The notes: a model not told the origin generated them from the sequence alone. A stretch of 64,000 nt of DNA from Tritrichomonas musculus (GCA_039105265.1 JAPFFF010000002.1:1860001-1924000); one strand, 5' to 3'; positions 8,522-19,974 are shown, counted from the stretch's first letter. Numbers and translations: made by a program.

Positions 8522-9436
8522 ATGAAACGTTTCATGAAACCCACTCAGTTTAATTATAATGAGATTTTATTCTCTAGTGGTTCTGATTATGATGATGACC
8601 AAATGAGTTTTGCATTTGAATATGAATCATTCAAGCCAACAGTTAATGAAACAACATTTAATATTGATGATGAGATGAATAAAGCCTATCAACGCAATGA
8701 ATCAAAAATAAAAAACGAATCAATCAGACCAATCGCAAACGGCATTTATTCATATTACAATTCATTGAACATACTCGTTGGTCAGCAAGGTAAAGGAAAG
8801 AGTCATATAATGCTACGAGATGTTATTCAAATGTCTCGAATGAAGAACGCTGGCTTTCATTTAATTGTTTATGTATCACGAAACGGAACAATCAACGATG
8901 CTACATTCGAAAGCCAACGCGAATTGATACAACTACCAATAAAAACTGTTGCTGACAGCAATGCTGAAGAATATCTTAAACAACTTGATTTATATAAAGA
9001 ATTGTATAACAAATATTCATCAACACCAAAAATAGTAATCGATGAAAAGAAGTTAAACGATATGTTTGAGTTTCTTCATATCAATAAACTAGGTCAACCA
9101 AATAAACCGCTAAATACTATCATTCTTTGTGAAGACTTCTTGAAATCGAAACTAATTAAATCATCTTATTTTATCAATACCATTAGTCAGCTTCGACACA
9201 AGAATCTAATCATATTCGTAAACATCCAGTTCTTCAAAGCTTTAACAACAGAATGGAAAAATAATGCAACATCATTCTTCATCTTTAGTGGTTATTCACG
9301 ACAGAAACTTGGCTACATATATCAACAAGTTCCATTCCCAATAGAGTTCGAAGAGTTATGGAATCGATACAGAACAATGAAAGCACATCAATTCGTTTTA
9401 GTCAATGTTCGAACTAATAGCCTTTCATTCATCTAA
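8522..9436 (+). CDS. genome-packaging ATPase (A32/FtsK-HerA-like) of piece X
   Basis: A 304-residue P-loop ATPase of the type that pumps DNA into Polinton capsids. The Walker A is GQQGKGKS at about residues 89-96 and a Walker B-like strand NTIILCED comes later, followed by NLIIFVNIQF. It aligns in layout with the ATPase of element D (45682-46539): Walker A, then an HxIYF- or HLIVYVSR-like strand, then Walker B, a (I/T)SQLRH- or TKTRHYN-like segment and a SGYS segment near the end. The two are quite diverged. Its 3' end overlaps the convergent 149-family gene by 12 bases. Confidence 0.8.
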   Translation: MKRFMKPTQFNYNEILFSSGSDYDDDQMSFAFEYESFKPTVNETTFNIDDEMNKAYQRNESKIKNESIRPIANGIYSYYNSLNILVGQQGKGKSHIMLRDVIQMSRMKNAGFHLIVYVSRNGTINDATFESQRELIQLPIKTVADSNAEEYLKQLDLYKELYNKYSSTPKIVIDEKKLNDMFEFLHINKLGQPNKPLNTIILCEDFLKSKLIKSSYFINTISQLRHKNLIIFVNIQFFKALTTEWKNNATSFFIFSGYSRQKLGYIYQQVPFPIEFEELWNRYRTMKAHQFVLVNVRTNSLSFI

Positions 9437-9883
9437 TACAATTTGTTGTTGAACACCAACAAACAGTTGTGGTGTATTGATATTATATTTTTGTCTCATC
9501 TGTTCAATGAGTTCCTTTGTTTTCTTATCTGTTGCTTTCCTGATACTGTAATTATAATACTTGTATTCTTTGAATGATTGTTCTTCATTTGAACCTTCAA
9601 CGAAGAACTCAATAGATGTTGTTGATATCCTTCTTCTAACATTTGATGTAAGTGTTATATATTCGAGACCAAGGTCGACAATCTTATCATGATAGAATCG
9701 TTTGAATTCATTTTCTTTGTTCTTCAATGATATATACAACACTTTAGCTTTATAAGTTGCCTTTCCACTTGGTATTGGATATCTATCACACAGAATTGAG
9801 AAATCACATTGTTTGAACTTCTCTGATTCATCTAACATATCAATCAATGAATTGATGTAATCATAAACCTTTGGTGTTGTCAT
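9425..9883 (-). CDS. 149-family protein of piece X (152 aa)
   Basis: This is a relative of the product at 773-1222, with the same order of segments: KVYDYIN, CDFSILCDRYPI, KVLYISLK, VRRRI, YYNYSI, QKYNINTPQL. Function unknown. Here the gene lies on the reverse strand, tail to tail with the ATPase gene, whereas in piece A it runs forward after the capsid gene. The family therefore moves within the elements. Its start codon is only 9 bases from that of a small forward frame at 9893. Confidence 0.7.
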   Translation of the reverse strand: MTTPKVYDYINSLIDMLDESEKFKQCDFSILCDRYPIPSGKATYKAKVLYISLKNKENEFKRFYHDKIVDLGLEYITLTSNVRRRISTTSIEFFVEGSNEEQSFKEYKYYNYSIRKATDKKTKELIEQMRQKYNINTPQLFVGVQQQIVLDE

Positions 9884-9892
9884 GTCTTTATC

Positions 9893-9994
9893 ATGAAATT
9901 AAAAAATAAAAACGTCATCGAAGACATCAACAGCCTCAAAAATAAAGTTCATCAACTTGAGAATGAATTGAACTCATTAAACAGCTCTTCATAA
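9893..9994 (+). CDS. possible 33-aa coiled-coil peptide
   Basis: A short frame is divergent from the 149-family gene with 9 bases between the start codons. It encodes a regular amphipathic stretch (IEDINSLKNKVHQLENEL) typical of a coiled coil. No relative is seen elsewhere in the window, and it may be chance. The rest of 9,995-10,148 holds only low-complexity sequence, including a run of G near 10,072. Confidence 0.3.
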   Translation: MKLKNKNVIEDINSLKNKVHQLENELNSLNSSS

Positions 9995-10148
9995 ACTGTA
10001 CATCATCCATGACATCAATCTTTTATTTTTGGTCATTTATTCAAAAGTGTCTACCCGATTTTTGAATGAAATGGGGGGGGCTAATTTTGAAAAAGTGGCG
10101 ATTTTTTGAGTCATGGCGCCGATGTTTGGGGTCTGTAAATCCTATGAC

Positions 10149-10192
10149 AAGGGGGTCATTTTTTATCCCCTGCCCAGACGGTCCCCCTTACT
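10149..10192. repeat. terminal hairpin and right end of piece X
   Basis: AAGGGGG (10149-10155) pairs with CCCCCTT (10183-10189), and the element ends with ACT at 10190-10192. Read from the other side the end is AGT followed by a hairpin, as at 17515, 29399 and 40885. The coding similarity of the interrupted 245-family gene begins at 10193. Confidence 0.7.
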
Positions 10193-10300
10193 CTCTATAG
10201 ACGAAACATAATACTTGACGAAAGGGCATTTCCAAGGAATATCTATATTCATCCTCACTGTATTATAATTTTCAGGCTGGCTTTGAACACTATACAACAT
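10193..10300 (-). pseudogene. 5' piece of the 245-family gene (B1)
   Basis: The reverse strand encodes the first 36 residues of the 245-family protein: MLYSVQSQPENYNTV, then IPWKCPFVKYYVSSIE. This matches MLISMQS...IPWKCSYVKYYVSSIN of element D. The gene is interrupted by the end of piece X at 10192/10193. It is head-to-head with the fiber gene, 19 bases away. Confidence 0.75.
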
Positions 10301-10319
10301 TATTTAATTTCAGATTAAA
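10301..10319. promoter_or_regulatory. 19-bp divergent start region (B1)
   Basis: Only 19 bases, mostly A and T with a TTTCAG word, separate the start codons of the reverse 245-family gene and the forward fiber-like gene. Core promoter elements of each gene must therefore overlap the other gene. The same arrangement occurs at 19959-19974, 35378-35383 and 60347-60362. Confidence 0.55.
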
Positions 10320-12120
10320 ATGTCCTTGGCACTGTTTTCTGCAAAGAGCAAAGAAGCATATAAACTCAAATCAAATGACATAGAGATAAATGTTGATGAA
10401 GAAGATGGAATCAAAAAACTCAATTTCGAAAATACAATAAATCCGGATGACATGATACAATTTAATTGTCTCTATAACAAAGCTGAAATAGATGAAAAAA
10501 TAGTCGGTGATTATCTTGAAAAGCAAGGAGGACTTGATGGCTTCGGCGCATTAAATATTATGGCAGGGAAAGGGATTACTACATTTACAGAAAGTGGAAG
10601 ATTACAAGAAATAAATTATGCTCCAAATCTAAATAAATTATACGAGAGGTTAAGTACCAGCGCAGTAAATTTAAAAGCATATCTAACTAAACTCCAAGAA
10701 GATATATACCAAAATATTGGAACGAAAGAATTAATTCCAGGAGCAGAACTATCAATTATTGTAGATGAGATATCAACAAAAGAAGTAGATGTAAGTACGA
10801 TATCTAAATTAATTGCTGCGTTAGGGAATAATAATACTGGCATCCTAAGTGCTATTGACCATCTTTATACAGCTTTGGGAGAATTAGACACTTTTACTGT
10901 ATCTGATTTTTTGGCAGCAACATTACAAAAGAATGAAACCATGACGACAATAAAAGAAAACAAAGCGGAAAAAATATATGAAGCAACACAAGAAAATATT
11001 ACAAAATATACAGAACTGGTAGATGCAATCAAGAATTTAAGTGAATCATTAAAAAATATTTTGATTGTTGAGAAGAATCTGAACCTGCGATATATTGAAG
11101 AAATCAAAACAGAAAAACCAGAAGATGAAATTCCTTTGGCTCTGCCAACTTCGCAAAGCGAATTAGCCGTTCAAGAAGATGAGAAACAATATATTTACAC
11201 ATATCAGACAGCAAGTAAACATGCAGATACATTAACAGAAATAATAAATCTTATCAACACTTCTACAGAAAATATTGAAAAATGGCTTAAAAAAATAGAG
11301 GAAACAAAGACAACAGGGATAGATTTTACAAAGCTAAGTGAATTAAAAATTGTTCAAAAAAATGACGACAAAACATCGTATGAAACAGTGTCACAGTCCC
11401 TCACAACATTTAATGATGTTATTACAAATTTGAGCACAAATAATGAAAATATCAGCTCTTGGATTAATAAATTAAATGAAGAAACAATATTGTATCCTGA
11501 TTTATTAGAAGCTTTTGGAGATAATTTATCAGTCGTTTTAGTAAACCAAACAACTCAAAAACCAGAAATAAAAACAGTCAAAATAGAATTCATAAAAGAA
11601 ACCCCTTCTCCTGAACCATCTGTACCTGAGTATATAGTAGATCCGAACGGAAATAATTATCTTTATCCAACGAAAGAGGAATTAGAAGAAATAAAGGAAA
11701 AATATTAAAATTCACCATTACCTGTTGATAATTCAACCGGAATAACTATCCCTGTCTATGCAGCAATAGAATCTATGGAAGATGGGATAAATTGGATAAA
11801 AAATATTGTCTACAATATTATATCGACAATGTATTATTTAATTAACAATCCACTAAAAAGTTTAAGTAAAGTAGAGAATATAGAAGTGTTAGTTTGCATC
11901 AAAGTACTTGATTCGTCCGATGATAAAGAGTATGCCTTCAAAAAATTGGTGATAAGTAATGGAGGAACAAACGAAGATTCTATCACCGTTCCGCAGGAAG
12001 TTTTAGTTGAAAAGACAGAAGGGCAGTTTGTAGATAAAGATAATAATGTAAAATTTAAGACTGATGATTTAGCAGATATTGAAGACTTACAGAAAAATAA
12101 TGTCGCTGTCAAAACAAATA

Positions 12121-13020
12121 CAGGGTGGTCAAAAAGTCTGTTCGTCAATCATTATTTTAATGAATATTAAATATTTGCTTATTATATCTATATATTATAA
12201 TAGATAATTTTTATAGTAATCAATAACTTAAAAAAATATTCAAATAGGTCCTTCACATATATTTTTCTAATTGTATTTTTTAAAGCATATCAAATTTTCA
12301 ATTGTCTTATTAAAATCTATATTTTCAATAGTTAAAAATCATTCTATATTCATAAAAACATTATATATAAAAAGTTTAAATTGTATATTATTATATATAT
12401 TAATAAATAAATATAAATATGATTTATGAATTAGTTTCAACTATTTTATCATTATTCCAAAAATTTTTGAATACTGAAAAAGTTCAAATTTTGCACATAT
12501 AAGATTCAATCAAACAATTTAAACTGATAATTGGAATAAATATTTAATAAATACATATATTCAAATAGTATAGATGCATATATATTAAAATATAGAAATT
12601 AATTCAGTAAAATCCAATATTAGGTTTTTTTATAATACTTTTTAATCAAAAGAGATGAATGTATGTATGGTTTGAAGTTTATTCATCATTTTATGGTTCA
12701 AACCCAAATAATTATTTTCAAAATATATGTCAATATTATCTTCTTAAACTAAGCTTAATATTATTTTATTTTGATAAATGAAATAGAATCACATTCTGAA
12801 ATACATTAAATTTTTTTCAATACATTTTAAAAATACAAAAAAATATAAACACAAACTATTTTTTGAATTAATTTTTTAAAAGTTAATTAAAAAGATTTTC
12901 AACAATAAATAATATACATTTATTATTTATAATTCAAAGAATATTTGTACATAATATGAAATAGTAATGTTAACTATACATTGTAAAAAACCCTGACGAA
13001 CAGACTTTTTGACCACCCTG
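12121..13020. mobile_element. mariner-type MITE, 900 bp
   Basis: Perfect 27-bp terminal inverted repeats at 12121-12147 and 12994-13020 begin CAGGGTGGTCAAAAAGTCTG and are flanked by TA at 12119-12120 and 13021-13022, the mariner/Tc1 target duplication. The interior is very AT-rich with no meaningful frame, so it is non-autonomous. The repeat shares the core TCAAAAAGT after a GGG run with the mariner at 20788-22063 but is otherwise different, so it belongs to a second mariner family. It lies inside the B1 fiber gene. The first bases of the left repeat extend a neighbouring frame to 12170 by chance. Confidence 0.9.
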
Positions 13021-15670
13021 TATTATCGATTCAATTAATATCGTAATCAATACATATAAAACTTTGGGGATAATCATGAAGCATACTTTCTCAATATTTA
13101 ATAGTTGGGTTTTAAATCCTGGAGCACATTTTGCCATTAAATCATGCAAATTTTTGTGGAATAATTTAATAACACCTGGACTCAGATATGGTATTGATGA
13201 AAATGGAAAAATAAAAAAATATAACATTACTTGGAAAGGAGATGATGAATTTTTACCAAAGCCAATACCAACTCCAAATCCAGATGCAGAAATAATAGAA
13301 TGGTTAAAAGACAAAGAAATTCCAGCACAAGAAATTGTTATTAATACATGGGGAGATTTATATGATTTCTTCAAAACAGATAACCCTGGGTTTTATGTAG
13401 CTTTAGGAAGCATGATTTATACTATAGCTGTACTATCAAGTGATTGCGTGGGTAATTCAGAACTATTAGAAGAAGATGAATTGCCTGATGGATTAGAAGA
13501 AATATTCACTCCAAATAAATATTCAATAGTCGATACAATTTATAAATTAATACGCAAATTAAACAATCATATTAAAAATCATCCATCATCATCAAGCGAT
13601 TCTAATTTTACTATCAAAGATGGCTTTCCTGCGTATGAAATTAAAAATGATGATATTAAGCCAAGTACTTTTGAAAAGACAATTCGAGTAGATGATACAG
13701 ATATCACTAAAAAATATAATGTCTTGACGATTGATATCCCTACTGATTTAAAGACAAAATTATTAACAATAAAAGAGAAAACCAATATTTTCAAAATTAC
13801 TTTGAGAAAGAATGTAGTATATGATGAACAAGGAAATTATATCAGAGAATTTTATATCTATGCCTATCAAAATATGTTTATTGCTCCGATTGTAATCAAG
13901 AAAAATAGTGGATGCTATTTATACAATTCATCGGAAATATCAGACACAACATCAATTGCTTTCGACCAAGAACTAGATTTTAATCCATACGACTTATATC
14001 TCAGAGGAGAGTTATCAATTAAATATGAGCCTTCGCAAGATGCCCTTGTTTCTTCAAAACCAGTAGTCAAGTGTGATATTATCGAAGCTGATAATGCATT
14101 AAAATTACAGAAATCAGATATATATTACTTCTATAAACCATCCAAAATTATCGATGAAGATGCATATTATAAAATGATTTATGAGATTCCAACAAATTAT
14201 GTTATACCAAACAATATGCAGTTTGTATTCAAAGAATATTGTTTCGGTAATGAATGGAAGTTTTCATGGGATGGAACGAAATGGAACGGCGATAATATCA
14301 AAGGAAGAAGTAATGGAAAAGTAATTTATAAATTAAAGAAGAATGATAATAAAGATCCGTTTGGTTCTCATGGCTGTTATGTCATGATGAAACATGATGA
14401 ATGGAATCAAAACTTTATCGATAAAAATACTGAAAATTTTATGGAATACTTATGGACTAAAGGAAAAGTAGAAGTATCTGTTAAAACAAAAAATGGAGAA
14501 ATAAAACCGGCTTCAGATTATAGCCTGCATCTGAATTGGTTTCCAGCTGATATAAAATTCGAAGGCTATGATTTACTGGGAATTGATTGTGTAATAACAG
14601 AAATTGATTCTTCTAACCTAAAAGTTAATGAAATCGATAAAGTATTTGCAGATATCTTTGCCCGAGAAATACCATTTACTATGACCAAATATAATGATGT
14701 GGCAACAAGGCTAGAATTTAAAGTTGGTGATTATCATATCGATAAAACAAATCATGTTTCTCATGTTGATTTAGATGGAGTATTAGATACCATAGAGAAA
14801 ATAAATTATAAAGTTTCTGGTCTAAAAAGTTTTGATAAAAATATAGAACTATATCTTTACAAACAATATACTGATCCCGTAGATGAAGTAAATTGGGATT
14901 CGACAACAAATCCTTTCGATTACATTATCAAACAACAATTTTATGAAATAATTCCAAGGCCTGATGCTGCGACAACATTATATACAGATTATAATATTAC
15001 TTCGTCAAAAATAATTACTGCAGATAATATTACCACGATGAGAAGTGATTTAAATATGATTACTAATAACGTTGATGTAATGAATTATGACGTAAAAGAT
15101 TTAACAAATAAAGTGAATAATTTATCTTCAGAGATGGTTGACCAACAAAATAAAACAAAATATTTAAAAGTCAAAACAGATCAAATCGAAATCGTAGCTG
15201 ATGTTGCATTAGCATTTGGTATTGCAGGTACAGTCATGGGAGGGACAAGTCTTGGTTTACAGTTAAGCGCACGAGGAGTTCAAACAGCATCTCGAACTGT
15301 TAATGGCGTACAAAAAACTGGAGGACAACTACAGGGATTATTATCTGATATTAGTGAAGATATTAGTTCAGATGCTGGCTCTAGTATGTTGGATATTATA
15401 CGCGATGGTTCAGAATTACCTGATATTCCGATGGATCCATATATGAGAACAGTTCAAAAAACAACAGATTTATCTCCAATTCTTGATTGGTGCAATAAAG
15501 AAACTAGTTCTCTACCAGCCATCGAATTTAGTAGTGAATTTGACGATCCAGATAAATTAGTCATAACAATTAATGGTGCGATGGATATTTGTAATAGATT
15601 TAGGAGTTCTTTAAAACCAACATTTAAAGCAATAACTACAAAAATTAATGAAATAAATAATGAATATATT

Positions 15671-16570
15671 TCAAAGAATGAATTAGTTAGAGATGATATA
15701 ATTGATGTTGTTGGTAAATTTGTTGATGGAGAAGTTCATCTCGAGGCTGAAGACCAGATAACAGACGGCACAATTAAAGCAAGATTTTTGGTCCAAAAAG
15801 TTAGTGAATATAATGATGTTGATTATGAAGAAAATCATATAACTATCAATATTACTGGCGGAATTATTGATTACCAAGGAACAGATGATTTCCCTAGCTG
15901 CGTCATGAATAATAAATCATTTATCATATCAAATCCTCATAATCTTAGGGTTAGTGGAATACAAATTAAAGAAAATACATGTTCGAGACATATGGAATTT
16001 ACAATAAATGATTTAGCATATACTTGTGATATAAATGCTTTGCATAACAAGATTGATTCAATAAATGATTTTGCAAATTCAAATAATAAAGAAATATCAA
16101 ACATAATAAATAATGTCGTATCAAAAAATGAATTGACTAGAGAAGATACTATTGATGTTGTTGCAGAAACAGATGGCTCAACAATTACTTTAACTGCTGA
16201 AGATACCATAAGTGAAGGCATGATAGTGTTTAAAATATATTTGGCTAATGCTCAAAAGAATTGCTATTTCAAGTTTGAAAATGGGGATATAACAGAATAT
16301 AAAGGGGTCACAGAAAATATAACATTAGGGGATGTTGTCATAAAACCTCTGGCCAGAAGTGAAGAATTTAGGGCCGCATGGTTAAATAGTTATGAAAAGA
16401 ATGACAATACTATTACCATACAAAATACTCATACATCCAAGATTTCAGGGGTTATTGTTCAAGGAAATTCATGCATGAGAAATATGACATTTACAACAAA
16501 TGATTTCGCATATACTTGCGATATAGATGCATTACATAAAAAGATTTATGTCCTAGCTGCTAATTCACAT
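15671..16570 (+). repeat. tandem 450-bp domain duplication in the B1 fiber gene
   Basis: Two consecutive 150-residue domains start with SKNELVRDDIIDVV (15671) and SKNELTREDTIDVV (16121) and end with AYTCDINALHNKI and AYTCDIDALHKKI. The exact 450-bp period and the shared ends show a domain duplication. A further copy of the domain start (SKNDLTRTDVIDVV) occurs in element C near 40,800. Confidence 0.85.
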
Positions 16571-17194
16571 AATAATGATGCGGCAATGACATCTACATTA
16601 GATGATTTTCCGACTGTTGATGAAGTAAATGCTGCCTTAGATGAAATAAAAAATAGTATGGTAAATATGGATAATTTGTATACTAAAGAAGAAGCGGATT
16701 CTAAATATGCGACAAAAGAAGAGATTCCTGCCGCGGTAGATTTATCAAAATATGCTTTGAAAAGTGAAAATGAAGAATTGAAGACAAGGATAGAAAACTT
16801 AGAGACAAGATTAGCAGCATTAGAGAATAAATTAACACGAATCAATTATACATTCAGCATACCAAATAGTACTAGCATTCGTTATCAATTTGACCAACAA
16901 CTTGATGTATATGAAGCTATGCTATTTTTAACATATCATGAAAACAAAAATAATGTTGTCAGTGATAAAGAAATCAAAATCAATATATCATTCAATGTTA
17001 ATAATACTCCTATGTATGAATATCAATGCGAATTAAATAAGATATGGTTAAACAATCTTGAATATCCATTAAATAGTAGCAATTTTATTGTCAATGCAAC
17101 AGCTAATTTTATATTGATAAATACGACATTCTTTACATCAAATGGTATCTTAGCTGAAGATAATACCAAGAATGAAATACATTCATTACTATAA

Positions 17195-17455
17195 AGTAAG
17201 CATATTCTATAGGGATTGGTGTTTGTTCTTCAGCTGGATTGAGCGTCGGGTACATTTCAATCATGGTAAAACAACTTCTTGATTCGAAGGGATTATCTTG
17301 ACGGAATCTTCAAGAAATACATTTTTTTGTGTCAAAATAATTTTTACAACGAGACGATAAAAATATGAGTTTGGAATTTTTTTGTTGCGAACTTTTTGAA
17401 TTATCGAGGTGGTTGGAGCTTTTTGAAGGCTCTGGGGGGCTTCCAAAGGCTCCAA
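17195..17455 (-). pseudogene. possible capsid-side gene fossils (B1)
   Basis: On the reverse strand, a short segment starting near 17264 (YPTLNPAEEQTPIPIEYAYF) resembles the N terminus of the probable minor capsid protein of element D (HPNRENIVHDANVPVPIETAFF). Just upstream, a segment ending VKIIPSNQEVVLP weakly resembles the end of the 122-residue protein that precedes it in D. If right, the order terminus, 122-family, minor capsid is shared by the right end of B1 and the left end of D. The similarity is short and could be chance. Nothing else is seen between the fiber gene and the terminus. Confidence 0.3.
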
Positions 17456-17475
17456 GTGGCTGTGAAATGGGCTTA

Positions 17476-17515
17476 AGTATAGGCTTGGCGATAGCGGAGC
17501 CTATACTATACTACT
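17476..17515. repeat. terminal hairpin and right end of B1
   Basis: AGTATAGGCT (17476-17485) pairs perfectly with AGCCTATACT (17498-17507) over 10 bp, with a 12-base loop, followed by ATACTACT to 17515. Read inward, the end is AGTAGTATAGTATAGG, very like the AGTAGTATACGTTAGG start of element D. From 17516 the sequence reads as polymerase (IPVRYEV, matching IPVKYDV in D), consistent with the element ending here. Confidence 0.8.
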
Positions 17516-19774
17516 CATTCCAGTTCGATATGAGGTACAATTTATCGGCATGAACAAAACAAATGATGGTGTTCATTTTAGAACCAAGATGCAAGATATG
17601 GATACTCATGAAATCTATGATGATGAAGTTGAAATTGATGAAGACTATCGAAATACACCAGAAGGTAGTTTTTTCCCATACATCAATCTATCACCTATAG
17701 ACTTATCTACATACCAAATCTTTCATGAGGTAAGGAAAGAGAACTACAGAGATAATTGTTTTGTATACGCTTGTATACAATCCGGTGTATTCACTGATGA
17801 TGAAATAGATGACTTACGATTTTTTGTTCAAACAAGAACCATACCCAATAACAAGATAGAAGAAGTAGCTAAAAAGTTCAAGTGCAATTTTAGTATCATT
17901 AGAGCTGTTGAACAACCTGATAAATACAAGTATGAAACAAGAATCAACACCAGAAAGAAAAAATGGTCTGTTGATTTTAAAAGAGAAGTTAAACTGATAT
18001 TGTTCAAAGACCATCATATGCTCAATAAGAACATACCTTGTACATTATTCTATCTTCAACACTATGAAGAACTTGATAGAACATTTGCATATATGCCTTT
18101 TGACAAAAGATGTATGATATATAAATTACATAGTAACAGAAAGACTGTCAAAGAATATAATTCTGAAGGAATCAAACCAATAACCTTTTTCCAAAAGATG
18201 TTTGAGTTACATCTATTTGAAGAAATCAAAGCATGCGAAATGGATATTATCAACACAACTGAATATGAGCATGTTAATGACTATGTAAGTCTCGAATATA
18301 ATGCAGAACAATGTACAAGACTCATTGAGAATAATAAAAAGAAACAAAATACATGGTCAAGGATTTATTATAGCGACTTCGAAACAAACTCGACAGTCAG
18401 TCCACATATACCATATCTCAATTGTACGATCTTTCGAGATGGAGCCAACATACATAAAATATCTATTCAAGGTGAAGATTGTGGACAGAAGCTCTTGAAT
18501 TATTTATGGAGTGGCTCATTAACATATTTTCACAACCTCAAGTATGATGCATGTTTTTTCATTAACACACCTGGATGGGATACACAGATAACAGAACGAA
18601 GTGGAACTGTGTTGCAAATCATCATGACATTATTCGAAGAAGGTACAAGGAAAGTCAAAAAGAGATTAACATTCAGGAACTCATATAGTATAATACCTCA
18701 AGCATTAAGTAAATTTGCTACAATGTTCAACCTCAATGTTCACAAGGAAGTCATGGCATATAAGCTATATACACAAGAGAACATTCAAAGAAGAATTGTT
18801 GATGCTACTGAGTTCCAACAGCAATACATCGATGAAAATGCAGATAAGTTATCGAAAGCACAACTTGATGCAAACTGCAAGCAGATTATCGAAAATGCAA
18901 AAATTGCAAATTTCTATAATGATGGCAAAATCGACATCATTAAATATGCCATCTTCTATTGTTTCAAGGACTGTATTGTTTTGATGAAGGGAATGGAAAA
19001 ATTTAATGAAGACCTGAAAGCAGTCTTTAAAGAAACAAAGACAGATATGTATGGTGTTCATGATTTTATATCTATAAGTGCTATTGGATACTGCTTTGCC
19101 AAGAAATATGGTTGCTTTGATGGATGTTATGAACTATCAGGTAAGTGTCAAGACTTCATACAACGATGTGTCTCTGGTGGAAGAACAATGACAGCAGGTA
19201 ATGAAAAGCATACATCGAAGGAAAGATACAAGACTTTGATGCAGTTAGCTTATATCCATCTGCAATGTATGTTATGGATGGTATACCATTAGGAAGACCT
19301 AAAGTAATATCACAAGGTACAACACATGAACAACTTATGCAAAATGATACATTCTTTATCGAAGTCAACATCAAGAAACTCGAATGTAAATCAAAAGAGC
19401 CATATAAATTTGGACAAGTATTTACAAGGAATGAAGCAGGTAGTAAAATATTCGGCAATTTCCTTGTTGACCATTATTATATCGATAAAGTAGGTCTTAT
19501 GGACTTGTTCGAATTTTATGATGTTGAATATGAGTTAATACGTGGCTATTATTTGATGAAGGATTTAACAAGAAAATCAATGAGTTCATTGAGAAGCTCT
19601 TTAATCTCAGGGCAAGTTATAAAAAGCAAAAGAACCCTCTTGAACAAACAATAAAGCTCCTCCTCAACTCCATATATGGCAAGTCAATATTGAAAGCAAC
19701 AAAAACTGAAACCAAGACAGTACCAAAAAGCCAACTATACAAGTACCTCTGGAGGAACTATAACTTTATCAAGA
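17516..19774 (+). pseudogene. protein-primed DNA polymerase B remnant (B2)
   Basis: Similarity to the polymerase of element D starts at the insertion edge with IPVRYEVQFIG. The possible OTU-like N-terminal domain (NYRDNCFVYACIQS, then KDHHM) and exonuclease motifs YYSDFETN, YFHNLKYD and YCFKD are clear. Of the polymerase core, parts of the palm such as LLLNSIYGKS can be seen near the right end. The gene is a fossil with about two breaks. The left edge is made by the insertion of B1. Confidence 0.85.
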
Positions 19775-19958
19775 CTTTAATAGGTGTTGAATCACTTGAC
19801 ATCTCAATATAATCTTCATCATTGGTTAACAGAATACTACTCAAGGTACTAATTGAAGATACATAATACTTGACATATTTACACTTCCAAGGTATATCTA
19901 AATTAACTGATACCTTATTATATTCATCTGCATTTGTGCTTTGTACTGATACTAGCAT
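19775..19958 (-). pseudogene. 245-family gene remnant (B2)
   Basis: The reverse strand encodes MLVSVQSTNADEYNKV and IPWKCKYVKYYVSSIST, matching the N terminus of the product at 59609-60346. Only the 5' portion is recognisable. It lies between the polymerase remnant and the fiber gene, as in element D, and its start codon is 16 bases from that of the fiber gene. Confidence 0.75.
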
Positions 19959-19974
19959 TTTATTATATCCTAAA
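19959..19974. promoter_or_regulatory. 16-bp divergent start region (B2)
   Basis: Sixteen A/T-rich bases separate the start codons of the reverse 245-family gene and the forward fiber gene. The spacing is the same as in element D, in spite of sequence divergence. Confidence 0.5.

Larger units (their letters stand above)
8000..10192. mobile_element. Polinton-type piece X with right terminus
   Basis: This piece carries another member of the 174-residue family, a small membrane protein, a packaging ATPase, and a reverse-strand 149-family gene. It ends at 10,192 in ACT preceded by a hairpin. Similarity to the reverse-strand 245-family gene of the next element begins immediately after, at 10,193, so X is inserted into B1. 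The left limit near 8,000 has no visible terminus. Its gene set duplicates families present in piece A, so X and A are probably different elements. Confidence 0.65.
10320..17194 (+). pseudogene. fiber-like giant surface protein (B1)
   Basis: A gene of nearly 6 kb without its insertion, related to those at 19975, 35384 and 60363. The N terminus (MSLALFSAKSKEAYKLKSND, then a LYNKAEID segment) resembles the YNKTEID heads of phage tail-fiber proteins. Later segments are KSDIYYFYKPS, FKEYCFGNEWKFSWDG and TLYTDYNITSSKIITADN. A Gly/Ala-rich hydrophobic helix lies near 15,200, two tandem 150-residue domains at 15671-16570, and a final coiled coil near 16,780-16,840 after DSKYATKEEI. Host attachment is inferred from this design. 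The gene is broken, with about one or two breaks plus a 900-bp MITE at 12121-13020. Confidence 0.7.
10193..17515. mobile_element. Polinton-type element B1, fiber end
   Basis: B1 consists of a 5' piece of the 245-family gene, a very large fiber-like gene, two short reverse-strand fossils and a right terminus at 17515. It is interrupted on the left by piece X at 10192/10193 and carries a MITE in the fiber gene. It sits inside the polymerase gene of B2, whose coding similarity resumes at 17516. It is clearly broken, with roughly two or three breaks besides the insertions. Confidence 0.65.

Noticed and set aside
11700-13070. Spliceosomal intron in the fiber gene
   Set aside because: The gap is accounted for by a 900-bp MITE with 27-bp inverted ends and TA flanks; I saw no convincing trichomonad intron borders.
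10320-17194. Bacteriophage tail fiber or bacterial contig
   Set aside because: The fiber-like heads recall phage, but neighbours are Polinton polymerase, retrovirus-type integrase and mariner elements, and no ribosome-binding sites precede the genes.
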